DNA from: Ornithinimicrobium avium | Lineage (GTDB): Bacteria; Actinomycetota; Actinomycetes; Actinomycetales; Dermatophilaceae | DNA length: 64,000 bases | Assembly (NCBI RefSeq): GCF_003351765.1 | Contig: NZ_CP031229.1 | Coordinates: forward strand, 2,356,001-2,420,000 | Direction: 5' to 3' | Part shown: one piece after another, positions 1 through 7,811 of the stretch | How the letters are laid out: each line of letters opens with the position of its first letter | Position numbering within the stretch: the stretch's first letter is position 1 | Made by a program: the position numbers and the translations under genes | Notes under the pieces: model-generated | Told to the model about the DNA's origin: nothing | Databases searched by the model: none | What the model saw: the letters and a program-made list of their open reading frames with translations, nothing else

Positions 1-39
1 GCGCGGCACCGGCCACGGTGGGCGCACTGCCCTCCGGGC

Positions 40-783
40 TCACCGGACCACCGCCGTCCCGGACAGGGAGCCCAGCCCGGGCAGGTCGGGCGGGACGCCG
101 CCGGCCGCCAGCCGCAGGCCCTCCCAGACGGTGACCTGGTTGGCGGTGAGCACCGGCATGCCGGCCGCCTCCTCGAGGTCGTCGAGCCAGGCGAGCGTGT
201 GCATCGCCGTGTCGGGGACGAGCACCGCCTCGGCGCCCTGCCCCCGCGCCGCCCCGGCGACGAGGGCGAGGACCTGCTCCCGTCCCAGGGTGCCGACCTC
301 GGCCGCGGTGAGGATGCCGTGGCTGGACAGCTCGGCGACCTCCACCCCGCCGTGGCCCAGGAAGTCGACGAACCGCTGCGCGACGTCGCGCGGGTAGGAC
401 GCCGCGGCGACCACGCGCTGCAGCCCCAGCGCACGCGCCGCCGCCACGAAGGCGAGCGAGGTGGAGGACGCCGGCAGCGAGGCGGCCTGCGCGACCTGCT
501 CCGCCTGCCGCCGGGCCCCGTCCCAGCCGAAGACGAAGGAGCCCGAGGTGCAGGCCCACATCACCGCGTCGGGACGATGCTGCCGCACCAGCTCCTCGGC
601 ACCGACGAGCAGGCGCTCCGCACGGCCCAGGTCGAGCAGGGCGTCGACCCGGTGCGCGTCCTCACCGACGGAGGTGTGCACCAGCGGCAGCCGGACCCGG
701 TCCTCCCACCGCGACCGCAGGACGTCGTAGTCGTCCTGCGCGCTGTGGCCGGGGTAGAGCAGTCCGACGGCGGTCGTCCTCAC
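40..783 (-). CDS. EutA-like Asp/Glu racemase-fold protein (maleate isomerase/arylmalonate decarboxylase family)
   Basis: This 247-residue protein belongs to the Asp/Glu racemase superfamily branch that includes maleate isomerase, arylmalonate decarboxylase and EutA of ectoine utilisation. The first catalytic cysteine motif is WACTSGSF (Cys78). The second catalytic position, expected near residue 191, reads VPDTAMHT, so Asp replaces the usual Cys. Enzymes of the family isomerise, racemise or decarboxylate small dicarboxylates by one or two cysteines; with a single Cys, two-base racemase chemistry is unlikely. The GTG start overlaps the aminotransferase stop by four bases, which puts it last in a minus-strand operon. 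The substrate is unknown. Confidence 0.8.
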   Translation of the reverse strand: MRTTAVGLLYPGHSAQDDYDVLRSRWEDRVRLPLVHTSVGEDAHRVDALLDLGRAERLLVGAEELVRQHRPDAVMWACTSGSFVFGWDGARRQAEQVAQAASLPASSTSLAFVAAARALGLQRVVAAASYPRDVAQRFVDFLGHGGVEVAELSSHGILTAAEVGTLGREQVLALVAGAARGQGAEAVLVPDTAMHTLAWLDDLEEAAGMPVLTANQVTVWEGLRLAAGGVPPDLPGLGSLSGTAVVR

Positions 784-2021
784 GCGCCCGTCCCCATCCG
801 GTCCAGCGCGACCCGCAGGCGTCGCACGCCCTCGTGGATCCGGTCCGGCGGGGTGGAGGCGAAGCACAGCCGCAGCGCGTCGGGGAAGCGGCCCTCCGCC
901 GAGAAGGCGTTGCCGGGGATGTAGGCCACGCCCTCGGCGAGCGCGACCGGGAACAGGGCCTCCGTGTCGGGCGGGCCGCCGTCGGCGCCCCCGCCCTCGA
1001 GGGTGACCCAGAGGAAGAAACCGCCCTCGGGGTCGGTCCACCGCGCGACGTCGGAGAGGTGCTCGGCGAGCGCCTGCTGCATCGCCTCCTTGCGCCGGCG
1101 GTACTCCTGGCGCTGGACCGCCACGTGCTCCTGCAGGTGGCCGGCCTGCAGGAAGGCGGCGACCAGGCGCTGCATCGGCAGGTTGGTGCAGGTGTCCATC
1201 GCCTGCTTGGCGTTGATGAGCAGCGGCTGCAGCGAGGGGTCGGTGTCGACCCAGCCGACCCGCAGCCCGGGGGCGATGATCTTGGAGAAGGTGCGCACCG
1301 AGAAGACCAGAGGGTCGCCGTCGGCCAGCTCGTGCAGGCTGGGCACCTCCTCGTCGGCGAAGCCGAGCATCCGGTAGGGGTCGTCGTCGACGACCACGCT
1401 GCCCCACTCGCGGGCCAGCTCCAGCAGCGCCTCGCGCCGGGCCCGCGACATCGTCGCGCCGGAGGGGTTCTGGAAGGTCGGGATCGTGTAGATGACCTTG
1501 GGCCGCCCGCGCGCCTCGCCCAGCGCCCGCAGCTGCTCGACGACCATGCCCTCGTGGTCCACCGGCACCTCGAGGAGGCGCGCCTGGTAGGAGAGCGCGG
1601 TCGCGCTGCCGTTGGTGTAGGTCGGGGACTCCACGGCGACCAGGTCGCCGGGGTCGACGAAGAGCTTGTTGGCCAGGTCCAGACCCTGCATCCCGCCGGC
1701 GGTGATGGTCAGCCGGTCCGCGGTGGTCGCGTCGGAGGTGCCCTCGAGCATCGCCAGCAGCGCCTCCCGCAGCGCGGGGTCGCCCTCGGTCGCCGCGTAG
1801 TCGAAGGCGTCGGCGGACCCGGCCCCGATGGCGGCCGGGGCGACCTCGGCGAGCGCCGCCGCGGGGATCGCCTCCCGGGCGGGGCTGCCCATCGCCAGGC
1901 GCACGATGTCGTGCGTCTGGCCGGCCAGCAGCGAGGTGCTCGAGTCGATCACCGACCCCACCAGGCTCGCCGCTCGGTCCGCCAGCGGCAGGGTCGGGTG
2001 GCTGGTGCGCGTGATGGTCAT
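780..2021 (-). CDS. PLP-dependent aminotransferase (2-aminoadipate aminotransferase-like)
   Basis: This is a 413-residue fold-type I aminotransferase resembling the catalytic domain of MocR/LysN-type enzymes but without an N-terminal DNA-binding domain. The PLP lysine lies in SVRTFSKIIAPGLRVGW. Other family marks are TFQNPSGATMS and VVDDDPYR, whose Asp-x-x-Tyr contacts the cofactor. The ATG at 2021 has an AGAAGG ribosome site just upstream. The gene lies between the M24 hydrolase and the EutA-like gene and probably transfers the amino group of an amino acid released by the hydrolase or amidase of the same cluster. The substrate cannot be read from the sequence. Confidence 0.88.
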   Translation of the reverse strand: MTITRTSHPTLPLADRAASLVGSVIDSSTSLLAGQTHDIVRLAMGSPAREAIPAAALAEVAPAAIGAGSADAFDYAATEGDPALREALLAMLEGTSDATTADRLTITAGGMQGLDLANKLFVDPGDLVAVESPTYTNGSATALSYQARLLEVPVDHEGMVVEQLRALGEARGRPKVIYTIPTFQNPSGATMSRARREALLELAREWGSVVVDDDPYRMLGFADEEVPSLHELADGDPLVFSVRTFSKIIAPGLRVGWVDTDPSLQPLLINAKQAMDTCTNLPMQRLVAAFLQAGHLQEHVAVQRQEYRRRKEAMQQALAEHLSDVARWTDPEGGFFLWVTLEGGGADGGPPDTEALFPVALAEGVAYIPGNAFSAEGRFPDALRLCFASTPPDRIHEGVRRLRVALDRMGTGA

Positions 2022-2083
2022 CCTTCTCGCCTCTTCCTTCTCGTTGCGTGCTTGTGGCAACTCGTCCGGCTCTCCCGGACGGG

Positions 2084-3307
2084 TCAGGTCTTCACGGTCA
2101 GCTCCTGCGGCAGGGGTGCCAGCCGCTCGGCACCCTCGGCCCCCACGAGGACCGGCTCGGACAGCTCGTAGCCCCAGCCCTCCATCCACATGCCCAGGAT
2201 CAGGTGGAAGGCCATCCCGGGCTGGATCCGCGTCAGGTCGCCCCGGCGCAGGCTGATGGTGCGCTCGCCCCAGTCGGGCGGGTAGCCGATCCCGATCGAG
2301 TAGCCCACCCGCGAGCGCTTGACGTAGCCGTGCCGCCCGACGCTCGCGGCGAAGGCCTCCTGCACGAGCTGGCCGGTCGACCCGGGCCGCAGCTGGGCCA
2401 GCGCGGCCTGCACCCCCTCGGTGACCGCATCCGCGCACCGGGCCAGCTCGGCCGGCGGACGGCCCAGGCTCACGGTCCGGGCCAGCGGCACGTGGTAGCG
2501 GTGGTAGACGCCGGCCAGCTCGATCGTCGTCGCCTCCCCGGAGCGCAGCGGCAGGTCGCTCCAGGTCAGGTGGGGCGTGCCCGCGGTCTCGCCGGTGGGC
2601 AGCATCGGCACGATCGCGGGGTAGTCGCCGCCCAGCTTGCGGGCGCCCAGCGTCTGGGCGTACTGGATCTGCGCGACGACGTCGCACTGCCGCCGCCCCG
2701 GCTCGACGTTGTCGATCGCGACCTGCATGACGCCCTGGGCGATCTCGCCGGCGACGCGCATCTTCTCCTGCTCCAGGGGCGACTTCACCGCCCGCACCCA
2801 GTTGACCAGCTCCAGGGCGTCGACGAGCTGGGCCCGGGCCAGCCCGTCCTGCAGCGCCCGGTAGCCGCGGACCGTGAAGAAGGCGGCGTCGGTCTCCACG
2901 CCGATCCGGGCGCCCGGGCCGTCGTCGAGCACGCCGACGTCGACGGCCCGGCGCGCGATCCAGGACATCGGGTGCCGGTCGGGCCGGTGCACGAGGTGCT
3001 CGGGATAGCCGTGGACCAGGTCGGCCGGCAGGTATGCGGTGTAGTGCGCACCCTGCGCGTCCATCTCCCGCATGAACAGCTGCGGTTCCCCCGCCAGGGG
3101 GACGACGAGGCACTGCGGCATGTAGAAGGACCAGGCGTTGTAGCCGGTGAGGTAGTAGAGGTTCGCCGGGTCGGTCACCACCAGCCCGGACAGCCCGGTG
3201 CGGGCCATCGTCTCCTGCACCCGCGCCAGACGGGTCCGGTACTCCGTCACGGGGAACGGTCGGGACTCGATGCTCTCGCGCTCGGCGAGGACGCCACCCT
3301 CAGGCAC
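2084..3307 (-). CDS. M24-family hydrolase, ectoine hydrolase (DoeA/EutD)-like
   Basis: This 407-residue creatinase/prolidase-fold protein has an N-terminal creatinase domain (NLYYLTGYNAWSFY near residue 60) and a C-terminal pita-bread domain. The segments IELAGVYHRYHVPLARTV and HRPDRHPMSW look more like ectoine hydrolases (DoeA/EutD) than true Xaa-Pro aminopeptidases. Such enzymes open a cyclic amide or amidine or cleave an N-acyl bond. The GTG start at 3307 is chosen because GAGGAGGTG lies directly upstream; it overlaps the preceding gene by eight bases. Linkage to two EutA-like genes supports an ectoine-like or related N-acyl amino acid substrate. No ectoine ABC transporter or eutBCE is visible, so the substrate stays open. 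Confidence 0.78.
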   Translation of the reverse strand: MPEGGVLAERESIESRPFPVTEYRTRLARVQETMARTGLSGLVVTDPANLYYLTGYNAWSFYMPQCLVVPLAGEPQLFMREMDAQGAHYTAYLPADLVHGYPEHLVHRPDRHPMSWIARRAVDVGVLDDGPGARIGVETDAAFFTVRGYRALQDGLARAQLVDALELVNWVRAVKSPLEQEKMRVAGEIAQGVMQVAIDNVEPGRRQCDVVAQIQYAQTLGARKLGGDYPAIVPMLPTGETAGTPHLTWSDLPLRSGEATTIELAGVYHRYHVPLARTVSLGRPPAELARCADAVTEGVQAALAQLRPGSTGQLVQEAFAASVGRHGYVKRSRVGYSIGIGYPPDWGERTISLRRGDLTRIQPGMAFHLILGMWMEGWGYELSEPVLVGAEGAERLAPLPQELTVKT

Positions 3308-4090
3308 CGGCCACCTCCTCGTGCCGGCCGGGCGGGACGGCCCGCCGGTGGCCCCGGCGACCGTCCAGCAGCCGCTGCCCCGGCCCGCGGGCACGGAGGC
3401 CGGCCAGCAGCGCCGTCGCCCACATCGTCACCTGGTTGGCGGTGAGCACGGGGACGCCGAGCTCGCGCTCCAGCGGGGCGACCAGGTCGTAGGTGCGCAG
3501 GTTGGTGCAGGAGACGAAGACGGCGTCGCAGGGCGTGGTCGCCGCGGCCCGGACCAGGGCGGCGGTCTCCTCGGGACGGACCCGCCAGATCTGCCCCGGC
3601 AGACCGAGCGAGGCGGTGCCGCATACCTCGATCCCGGCCTGCGCGAGGAAGAGCTCGAGGCGGAAGGTGACCTGCTCCTCGTAGGGGCTGGCGACCGCGA
3701 CCCGGCGGACGCCCAGGTGGCGCAGCGCCTCGACGAGGGCGCCGCTGGTGGTGACCGCCGCCGGCGCCCCCGCGTGCAGCATCGCCTCGACCAGGGTCCG
3801 CTCGCCCTCCAGCCGTCCACGAAGCTGCCCGAGGTGCACCCGAAGGCCACCACGCGGGGGCGGGGCACGAGCAGCTCGCGGGTGCAGGCGGCCACGACGG
3901 GTGCGGCGGAGACCGCGCGGGCCTGCTCGAGGTCCACCGGGAGGGCACGGTGGGGCGTGCGGGTGAGCAGCAGGTCCAGCTGCCGCGGCGCCCAGCGCCA
4001 CAGCTCGCGGTCGAGGGCGAAGTCGTAGGGCACGACGACGCCGGCCGCGGCCCCGCCGACGACCGTCTCCGCACCGGGGAAGAGGCCCAT
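3300..4090 (-). pseudogene. second EutA-like racemase-fold gene, split by a single-base frameshift
   Basis: The coding potential is continuous with the EutA family but changes frame near 3810-3825. The upstream part runs from MGLFPGAETVV to VVAFGCTSGSFVDGW. The downstream part resumes at EGERTLVEAML and ends at EEVAGA. One missing base in the G-rich run GGCTGGAGGGCGAG explains the break. Both catalytic cysteines are present (GCTSGSF and VSCTNLRT), unlike the paralogue at 40-783. The ATG at 4090 or the in-frame ATG at 4108 could be the start. The gene heads the minus-strand operon. Either it is a recent pseudogene or one base is missing from the assembly; the intact reading on both sides favours a recent or artefactual break. 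Confidence 0.75.
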
Positions 4091-4115
4091 GTCCGCATGG
4101 TGCCGCATCCGGGCG

Positions 4116-4127
4116 ATTGTTGACAAT
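4116..4127. promoter_or_regulatory. operator-like palindrome between the divergent catabolic operons
   Basis: ATTGTTGACAAT is an inverted repeat (ATTGT/ACAAT with a two-base centre) placed between the divergent starts at 4108/4090 and 4157. The TTGT-N2-ACAA form resembles sites of GntR-family (FadR/FCD) regulators, which often control such pathways. No regulator gene is visible beside it in the window. Confidence 0.5.
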
Positions 4128-4150
4128 AGGACACTCGGACCGGCTACCGT
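4120..4150 (+). promoter_or_regulatory. candidate promoter for the dehydrogenase-amidase-DUF3830 operon
   Basis: TTGACA at 4120-4125 overlaps the palindrome, and TACCGT at 4145-4150 fits the actinobacterial TANNNT -10 box. The GTG start at 4157 lies six bases after the -10, so the transcript would be essentially leaderless. The 19-base spacer is slightly long. Confidence 0.45.
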
Positions 4151-4156
4151 GTCAGC

Positions 4157-5137
4157 GTGAGCCGACGGCAGGTCCTGGCAGTCCTCTCCGGCGGGAACGA
4201 CGACGTCCCGCCCTTCCTCGACGAGCTCGCGGACCGGGTGGAGGTCCGCGTGACCGACGCCGCCGGCCTGGGACCGTCGCTGGAGGGTGCCGACGCCCTC
4301 CTCCTCTGGGACTTCTTCTCCCGCGCGGTCCGTGACGTCTGGGGCCGGGCCGACCGGCTGCGCTGGATCCACGTGGCCGCGGCCGGGGTGGACACGCTGC
4401 TCTTCGACGGCCTGCGCGACTCCGGGGTGGTGGTCACCAACGCCCGGGGGACCTTCGACCGGCCGATCGCCGAGTACGTGCTGGGCGCGGTGCTGGCGCA
4501 CGCCAAGCTGGTGCACGAGAGCCACGACCTGCAGCGCCGCCGCGAGTGGCGACACCGCGAGACCCGGACGGTCCGGGGCGCCAGGGCGATGGTGGTCGGC
4601 ACCGGCGGCATCGGCCGGGAGACGGCCCGCCTGCTCCGGGCCGTCGGGATGGAGGTCAGCGGCGCCGGGAGCCGGGCCCGGGACGGCGACCCCGACTTCG
4701 GGCGGGTGGTGGCCAGCACCGAGCTGGCCGACCACGTGGGCGAGGTGGACTACCTGGTCAACGCCGTCCCGCTGACGCCGGCCACGCACGGGCTGGTCGA
4801 CGCCCGGGTGCTGGCGGCGCTGCCCGAGCGTGCGCACCTGGTCAACGTCGGCCGCGGCCCCACCGTCGTCGAGGACGACCTGCTGGCCGCGCTGCACGCC
4901 GGGAGCCTGGACGGCGCGACGCTCGACGTCTTCGCGACCGAGCCCCTGCCGCAGGACTCACCGCTGTGGGACGCGCCCGGGCTGGTGGTCTCCCCGCACA
5001 TGTCCGGGGACGTCGTCGGCTGGCGGGACGCGCTGGCCCGGCAGTTCGTCGACAACGCCCACCGCTGGCTCGCCGGGGAACCGCTGGCGAACGTGGTGGA
5101 CAAGCAGCGTGGCTACGTGCCCGGAGGTTCACGATGA
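4157..5137 (+). CDS. D-2-hydroxyacid dehydrogenase
   Basis: This 326-residue NAD(P)-dependent dehydrogenase of the D-isomer-specific 2-hydroxyacid family has a Rossmann motif GTGGIG at 148-153. The catalytic trio can be placed as Arg233 (VNVGRG), Glu262 (FATEPLP) and His281 (SPHMSGD). It interconverts a 2-oxoacid and a D-2-hydroxyacid in the cytosol. It is the first gene of the plus-strand half of the catabolic cluster and its stop overlaps the amidase ATG (ATGA). It may handle a 2-oxoacid made by the aminotransferase encoded across the divergent promoter; this is inference from linkage. Confidence 0.9.
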   Translation: MSRRQVLAVLSGGNDDVPPFLDELADRVEVRVTDAAGLGPSLEGADALLLWDFFSRAVRDVWGRADRLRWIHVAAAGVDTLLFDGLRDSGVVVTNARGTFDRPIAEYVLGAVLAHAKLVHESHDLQRRREWRHRETRTVRGARAMVVGTGGIGRETARLLRAVGMEVSGAGSRARDGDPDFGRVVASTELADHVGEVDYLVNAVPLTPATHGLVDARVLAALPERAHLVNVGRGPTVVEDDLLAALHAGSLDGATLDVFATEPLPQDSPLWDAPGLVVSPHMSGDVVGWRDALARQFVDNAHRWLAGEPLANVVDKQRGYVPGGSR

Positions 5138-6579
5138 GCGAGCTGTCGAGGATGGACGCCGGGGAGCTGGCGCAGGGCTACGCGGCCGGCCGGTTCACCC
5201 CGCTGGAGGCGACGGAGGCGGCGCTGGCCGCGGTGCACGAGCACGACCCCGCCGTCAACGCGATGGTGCTCCTCGACGAGGAGGCGGCCCTGGCCGCGGC
5301 CCGGGAGGCGACCGACCGCTGGGTGCAGGGTCGCCCGCTCGGCCCGGCGGACGGCATACCCACGACCGTCAAGGACCTCCTGCCGACGCGCGGGTGGCCC
5401 ACGCTGCGCGGCAGCAGGCTGGTCGACGAGGCCGGCCCGTGGGAGGAGGACGCCCCGGCCGTCGCCCGGCTGCGCGAGGCCGGAGCGGTGCTGCTGGGCA
5501 AGACGACCACCCCGGAGTTCGGCTGGAAGGGCGTCACGGACTCGCCGCGGCACGGCGCGACCGGCAACCCGTGGGGTGCCGGGCTCACCGCCGGCGGCTC
5601 CAGCGGCGGGTCGGCGGCGGCCGTCGGGCTGGGGATGGGCGCCTGGTCGGTGGGCACCGACGGCGGCGGCTCGGTGCGGATCCCGGCCGCGTTCACCGGC
5701 ACGGTGGCGCTCAAGCCGACCTTCGGCAGGATCCCGCTCTACCCGCCGAGCCCCTACGGCACGCTCGCCCACGCCGGACCGATGACCCGGACCGTGCGCG
5801 ACGCGGCCCTGATGATGGACCTGCTCACCGGGCCCGACAGCCGGGACTGGCACGCGCTCGCCCCGCCCGCCGGGTCCTTCCTCGACGGGCTGGACGACGG
5901 GGTCGCCGGACTGCGGGTGGCCTGGTCCCCGACCCTCGGCCTGGGCGGCAACGACCCCGAGGTGGAGGCGCTGGTCACCGCCGCGGTGCAGGTGCTGGCC
6001 GACGCCGGTGCGCACGTGGAGCGGGTGGACCCCGGCCTCGAGGACCCCGTCGACGCGTTCCACGTGCTGTGGTTCACCGGCGCCGCGAAGGTGCTGGAGG
6101 GCTACGGCCGGGGGGCGATCGACCAGGTGGACCCTGGACTGGCCGCCGCGGTCCGGGAGCACGGGCTGGGGGCGTCGGCGGCCGACTACCTCGACGCGGT
6201 GGCCGTCCGGATGGACCTGGGCGTGCGCATGGGTGCCTTCCACCAGAGGTGGGACCTGCTGCTCACCCCGACGATGCCGGTCGCCGCCTTCGAGGTCGCC
6301 CGCCCCGCGCCCCGGGACTGGCCGTCGGACCTGTGGACGTCGTGGACGCCCTACACCTATCCGTTCAACATGACCCAGCAGCCGGCGCTCAGCCTGCCCT
6401 GCGGGCTGACCGCCGACGGACGGCCGGTGGGCCTGCAGGTCGTCGGACCCAGACACGCCGACGCGCTGGTCCTGCGCGCCGGGCAGGCCTACCAGGAACG
6501 CACCGACTGGCACCGCCGGACGCCGACCCTGGTCGCGGGCGGCGGCCCGACGGGCACGACACCCAGGGGGGCGCCATGA
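5134..6579 (+). CDS. amidase (amidase signature family)
   Basis: This is a 481-residue amidase-signature enzyme. The Ser-cisSer-Lys triad is visible: Lys80 in PTTVKDLLP, the serines of GGSSGGSAAAV (156-160) and Ser180 in GTDGGGSVRIPAAF. Such enzymes hydrolyse carboxylic amides, releasing an acid and ammonia or an amine. Length is normal for the family and there is no signal peptide. It is translationally coupled to the dehydrogenase upstream (ATGA) and the DUF3830 gene downstream (ATGA), so the three are made together. The natural amide is not predictable. Confidence 0.92.
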   Translation: MSELSRMDAGELAQGYAAGRFTPLEATEAALAAVHEHDPAVNAMVLLDEEAALAAAREATDRWVQGRPLGPADGIPTTVKDLLPTRGWPTLRGSRLVDEAGPWEEDAPAVARLREAGAVLLGKTTTPEFGWKGVTDSPRHGATGNPWGAGLTAGGSSGGSAAAVGLGMGAWSVGTDGGGSVRIPAAFTGTVALKPTFGRIPLYPPSPYGTLAHAGPMTRTVRDAALMMDLLTGPDSRDWHALAPPAGSFLDGLDDGVAGLRVAWSPTLGLGGNDPEVEALVTAAVQVLADAGAHVERVDPGLEDPVDAFHVLWFTGAAKVLEGYGRGAIDQVDPGLAAAVREHGLGASAADYLDAVAVRMDLGVRMGAFHQRWDLLLTPTMPVAAFEVARPAPRDWPSDLWTSWTPYTYPFNMTQQPALSLPCGLTADGRPVGLQVVGPRHADALVLRAGQAYQERTDWHRRTPTLVAGGGPTGTTPRGAP

Positions 6580-7082
6580 GCCGCTTCATCACCGTCAGCC
6601 TGCCCGAGCGGGGGGTGAGCGCACGGGCCCGGATGCTGGAGGAGGCCGCACCGCGCACCTGCGCCGCGGTGTGGGACGCGCTGCCGCTGGGCGGTCAGGT
6701 CTACCACGGCAAGTACGCGTGCAACGAGATCTATGCGCTGCTGCCCGGACTGGCCGACGACGGCCGCGACCCCGGCCAGGAGAACACCACGGTCACGCCG
6801 ATCCCGGGCGACCTGTGCTGGTTCACCTTCTCCGGCCAGGACCTGGGCACCCCGGCCTACGGCTACGAGGAGGGGCAGACCCTCCGGCAGCAGGGCTCGA
6901 TCGTCGACCTGGCCGTCTTCTACGGCCGCAACAACCTGCTGGTCAACGGCGACCAGGGCTGGGTGCCCGGCAACGTCTTCGCCAGCCTCACCGAGGGCCT
7001 CGACGAGCTCGCGGCGGCCTGCCAGGAGCTGTGGATGGGCGGGGTGCGCGGGGTGAGCCTGCGCTTCGAGCGGGCGGAGTAG
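6576..7082 (+). CDS. DUF3830 family protein (cyclophilin-like fold)
   Basis: This 168-residue protein of the DUF3830 family is predicted to adopt a cyclophilin-like beta-barrel. Recognisable segments are ARMLEEAAPRTCAAVWDALP near the N-terminus, YACNEIYALLP and DLCWFTFSG. No enzymatic activity is established for the family as far as I know. Members occur with Asp/Glu racemase-fold proteins and amidases, as here. Its ATG overlaps the amidase stop. I infer a small-molecule binding or auxiliary catalytic role in the same pathway. Confidence 0.82.
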   Translation: MSRFITVSLPERGVSARARMLEEAAPRTCAAVWDALPLGGQVYHGKYACNEIYALLPGLADDGRDPGQENTTVTPIPGDLCWFTFSGQDLGTPAYGYEEGQTLRQQGSIVDLAVFYGRNNLLVNGDQGWVPGNVFASLTEGLDELAAACQELWMGGVRGVSLRFERAE

Positions 7083-7178
7083 GCGGACGGCAGGATCGCC
7101 GACCTGCTCCCGGGGGCCCTTGACGTGGCGTCGGTGCAGGAGCACCGTAGAACCCCCACCGGCAGCTCGGAGACACCC

Positions 7179-7748
7179 ATGGGCAAGCTGATCTACGCCG
7201 CCAACGTCTCGCTCGACGGCTACCTCGAGGACAAGGACGGCTCCTTCGACTGGTCGGTGCCCGACGACGAGGTGCACGCCTTCTGGAACGAGCACGAGCG
7301 GGGCATCGGCACCTCGCTCTACGGCCGCCGCATGTACGAGACGATGCGCGTGTGGGAGGACGACGACTGGCTGGAGTCCGAGCCGGCCGTCGTCCACGAC
7401 TACGCGCAGATCTGGCGGGCCGGCGACAAGGTCGTCTACTCCGCCACGCTCGCGTCCGTGTCGACGGCGCGGACGAGGATCGAACGACGGTTCGACCCCG
7501 AGGCGGTACGCCGGCTCAAGGAGGCTTCCGGCGCGGACCTGAGCATCGGCGGCGCGGCCATCGGGGCCGAGGCGTTCCGGCACGGGCTGGTCGACGAGTG
7601 CGTCCTGCTCCTGTGCCCGGTGCTCGTGGGCGGCGGCAAGCCCGCGCTGCCCCGCGGCGTGCGGCTCGACCTCGCACTGCTGGACCACCGGCGCTTCGAC
7701 AACGGTGTCCTCTACGTGCGCCACGCGGTCCGGGGCCCGGCGGCATGA
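7179..7748 (+). CDS. dihydrofolate reductase-fold (RibD C-terminal-like) protein
   Basis: This 189-residue protein starts MGKLIYAANVSLDGYLEDKDG and has the DHFR/RibD C-terminal fold, with SLYGRRMYETM and the cofactor-loop segment LSIGGAAIGAEAF. Actinobacteria encode many such NADPH-binding reductases of unknown substrate, and most are not true dihydrofolate reductases. The gene stands alone, with 96 bases separating it from the DUF3830 gene. A TTGACG at 7120-7125 could be a -35 element. It converges on selB. Confidence 0.85.
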   Translation: MGKLIYAANVSLDGYLEDKDGSFDWSVPDDEVHAFWNEHERGIGTSLYGRRMYETMRVWEDDDWLESEPAVVHDYAQIWRAGDKVVYSATLASVSTARTRIERRFDPEAVRRLKEASGADLSIGGAAIGAEAFRHGLVDECVLLLCPVLVGGGKPALPRGVRLDLALLDHRRFDNGVLYVRHAVRGPAA

Positions 7749-7811
7749 CAGGTCCCGGTCGCTGATCACCCCGACCTCCTCGAAGTCACCCAGCCACGAC
7801 CCGATCGGGCG

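Noticed and set aside
7749..7811. Terminator between the DHFR-fold gene and selB
   Set aside because: Only a short CCCGATCGGG palindrome is present; too weak to call.
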